Assembly (NCBI GenBank): GCA_003116995.1
Contig: BDSL01000016.1
Location: forward strand, 992,001-1,056,000
Direction: 5' to 3'
From: Yamagishiella unicocca
Lineage: Eukaryota; Chlorophyta; Chlorophyceae; Chlamydomonadales; Volvocaceae
Length of the DNA: 64,000 nt
Shown here: positions 62,706 to 64,000 of the stretch, one piece after another
Position numbering within the stretch: the first letter of the stretch is position 1
Layout: every line of letters starts with the position of its first letter
Program-made: the position numbers and the translations under genes
The notes under the pieces: generated by a model
Seen by the model: only the letters and a program-made list of their open reading frames with translations
The model's database searches: none
Told to the model about the DNA's origin: nothing

Positions 62706-63740
62706 TTACTTCGCCGCCACCAGCTTCCCCACAATAGGGTACTTCGAGTTGAACTTGGCAATCCAGTCCCGCAAGCTCTCCTGCTCCGAGTACGACAGTC
62801 CCTCCAGGTTGTCGTTGCAGTCCGCTATTTCAGTGGAGTAGAGCGCAAAGGCACGCGCCACCTCCTTGCCGGCGAAGGGGTAGATCCCTGAGGAGGTTAA
62901 TGGCGTCCAGTAGGGATTGCAGCGGAGACGGGAAGTCAATTGAAAGCAAACCAGGGGCCGGCGAAAGGACACCGTCATACGTACGTGCGAGGGTCCATGT
63001 CCCACTATCAGCATATACCAAACCTGTCATCGTGCATTCCCGGCTCCCGATCGGCCACCATTACGCCCGAGCTCTGTACTGTGTACTGGCCACTCCAACG
63101 GGTATTGCCTGGGGTACGCATCCTTGAACCCCAGCCGCCACCTCAGTGCACCTCACCGTCAGCCGCCACCTCAGTGCACCTCACCGTCAGCCGCCACCTC
63201 AGTGCACCTCACCATCAGCCGCCACCTCAGTGCACCTCACCGTCAGCCGCCACCTCAGTGCACCTCACCATCAGCCGCCACCTCAGTGCACCTCACCATC
63301 AGCCGCCACCTCAGTGCACCTCACCGTCAGCCGCCACCTCAGTGCACCTCACCGTCAGCCGCCACCTCAGTGCACCTCACCATCAGCCGCCACCTCAGTG
63401 CACCTCACCGTCAGCCGCCACCTCAGTGCACCTCACCGTCAGCCGCCACCTCAGTGCACCTCACCGTCAGCCGCCACCTCAGTGCACCTCACCATCAGCC
63501 GCCACCTCAGTGCACCTCACCGTCAGCCGCCACCTCAGTGCACCTCACCGTCAGCCGCCACCTCAGTGCACCTCACCGTCAGCCGCCACCTCAGTGCACC
63601 TCACCGTCAGGGCCGTAGTACTCTTTCCCCTTCGTGATGTCGTACACCGTGCCCTTAATGGACAGGTACAGCGGCAGGGTCTTGTCCGACCCGTCGTGCT
63701 GCGCCAGCTCCGAGGCCGAGAAGTTGCGCATGGGCACCAC
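62706..63740 (-). CDS. Cytochrome b5-like / MAPR-family protein, 5' end not resolved
   Basis: Two exons are secure: 63740-63605 and 62887-62706 (stop 62706-62708), joined in phase 1 at ACG|GTGAGG and ctcctcag|GG. Together they encode VVPMRNFSASELAQHDGSDK, LYLSIKGTVYDITKGKEYYG and PDGIYPFAGKEVARAFALYS, then SEQESLRDWIAKFNSKYPIVG and KLVAAK-stop. This is the membrane-associated progesterone receptor component form of the cytochrome b5 fold (the FAG-x5-RA-A motif and a Tyr-rich heme pocket instead of paired histidines). Family members bind heme in the ER and other membranes and support P450 and sterol metabolism. An upstream TM-bearing exon is expected but not identified in the remaining 260 bases; the frame at 63878-63741 is probably intronic. 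The 717-bp intron is dominated by a minisatellite. Confidence 0.85.
63132..63607 (-). repeat. 17 x 28-bp minisatellite in which every unit carries a 5' splice site
   Basis: Exactly 17 units of 28 bp. On the transcript strand each contains CTGACGGTGAGGTGCACTGA or, in four units, the same with ATGG for ACGG. The exon-proximal unit overlaps the real exon end (CCTGACG|GTGAGG), so the array is a serial copy of the exon-intron junction. Confidence 0.95.
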
Positions 63741-64000
63741 CTGTTGCGGCCGGTGAGGGCACGCCAGACACGCGCTTGGAGGAGCGAATGCGGCACACGG
63801 CACACAGCACACAGCCTTGCAAGTGCTGAAACAGATGCATGTGCCGCCACCATGCACGGGCCACGCTGCCGGGTTCACAGCCGCTGCTCTCAGCCGCAGC
63901 GATCAGCCCTCACTGCCCTGGTTCACATGAAATTGAGTACCCCCATATGGGGTCACCTGGCTGCTGAGCTTGCATGTAAAGTGGTACGGCATTCACGGCA
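63741..64000 (-). other. Right edge: probably intron or upstream part of the MAPR gene
   Basis: A frame stays open from 63878 into the 63740 exon but crosses a good acceptor (cgcaacag|GT), so it is probably intronic. No TM-anchor exon is visible before the window ends. Confidence 0.4.

Noticed and set aside
63132..63607. CRISPR array
   Set aside because: Direct repeats are head-to-tail without unique spacers, in a nuclear intron.
63124..63637. Long repetitive plus-strand ORFs (163-164 aa) over the 28-bp array
   Set aside because: 28 is not a multiple of 3 and the unit lacks plus-strand stops, so all frames remain open by chance. The region is an intron of a minus-strand gene.

Overview
The window reads as nuclear DNA of a green alga, most likely a chlamydomonadalean/volvocalean. 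The reasons are: genes split into many short exons with GT-AG introns; TGTAA poly(A) signals downstream of most stops; proline-rich blocks like those of algal wall and matrix proteins; a chloroplast chlorophyll-biosynthesis gene; and abundant minisatellites. The species cannot be named from the sequence alone.

Layout. 1-14.4 kb (-): most of a large membrane protein with a parallel beta-helix ectodomain of Pmp-like repeats, cysteine-rich EGF-like segments and a multi-pass C-terminus that runs off the left edge. 14.4-21.4 kb: a two-exon N-terminal half of a second beta-helix protein, a doubtful plus-strand spliced ORF, a 13-bp-arm hairpin, a GC-rich minisatellite and a possible retroelement scrap. 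21.4-27.3 kb (-): EMC1, the large luminal subunit of the ER membrane protein complex. 28.9-36.9 kb (-): a secreted V8-like serine protease fused to many SRCR domains with proline-rich spacers. 37.8-38.6 kb (-): a small secreted Kazal-type protein. 41.9-43.7 kb (-): an EF-hand plus single-TM protein. 43.7-48.1 kb: no convincing gene. 48.1-54.2 kb (+): mitochondrial-type aconitase, 16 exons, about 805 aa. 55.4-55.5 kb (-): a circularly permuted tRNA-Ser(AGA) gene. 57.5-61.5 kb (-): divinyl chlorophyllide 8-vinyl reductase, 8 exons, about 394 aa. 62.7 kb to the right edge (-): a cytochrome-b5-like/MAPR protein whose 5' end is not resolved.

Two things stand out. First, the tRNA-Ser gene has its 3' half transcribed before its 5' half. 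All stems re-form when the halves are joined at position 37/38, and the flanks fold into a splicing-type helix on the anticodon stem. Second, four unrelated introns carry tandem repeats abutting a splice junction. The clearest is a 17 x 28 bp array in the MAPR gene in which every unit contains the 5' splice site. Fragments of one retroelement 3' end are scattered between 28 and 41 kb, two of them antisense inside introns of the protease gene. The aconitase, DVR, EMC1 and MAPR genes are ordinary housekeeping genes with no evident pathway link; the protease and the Kazal protein are adjacent on the same strand and may be functionally related.
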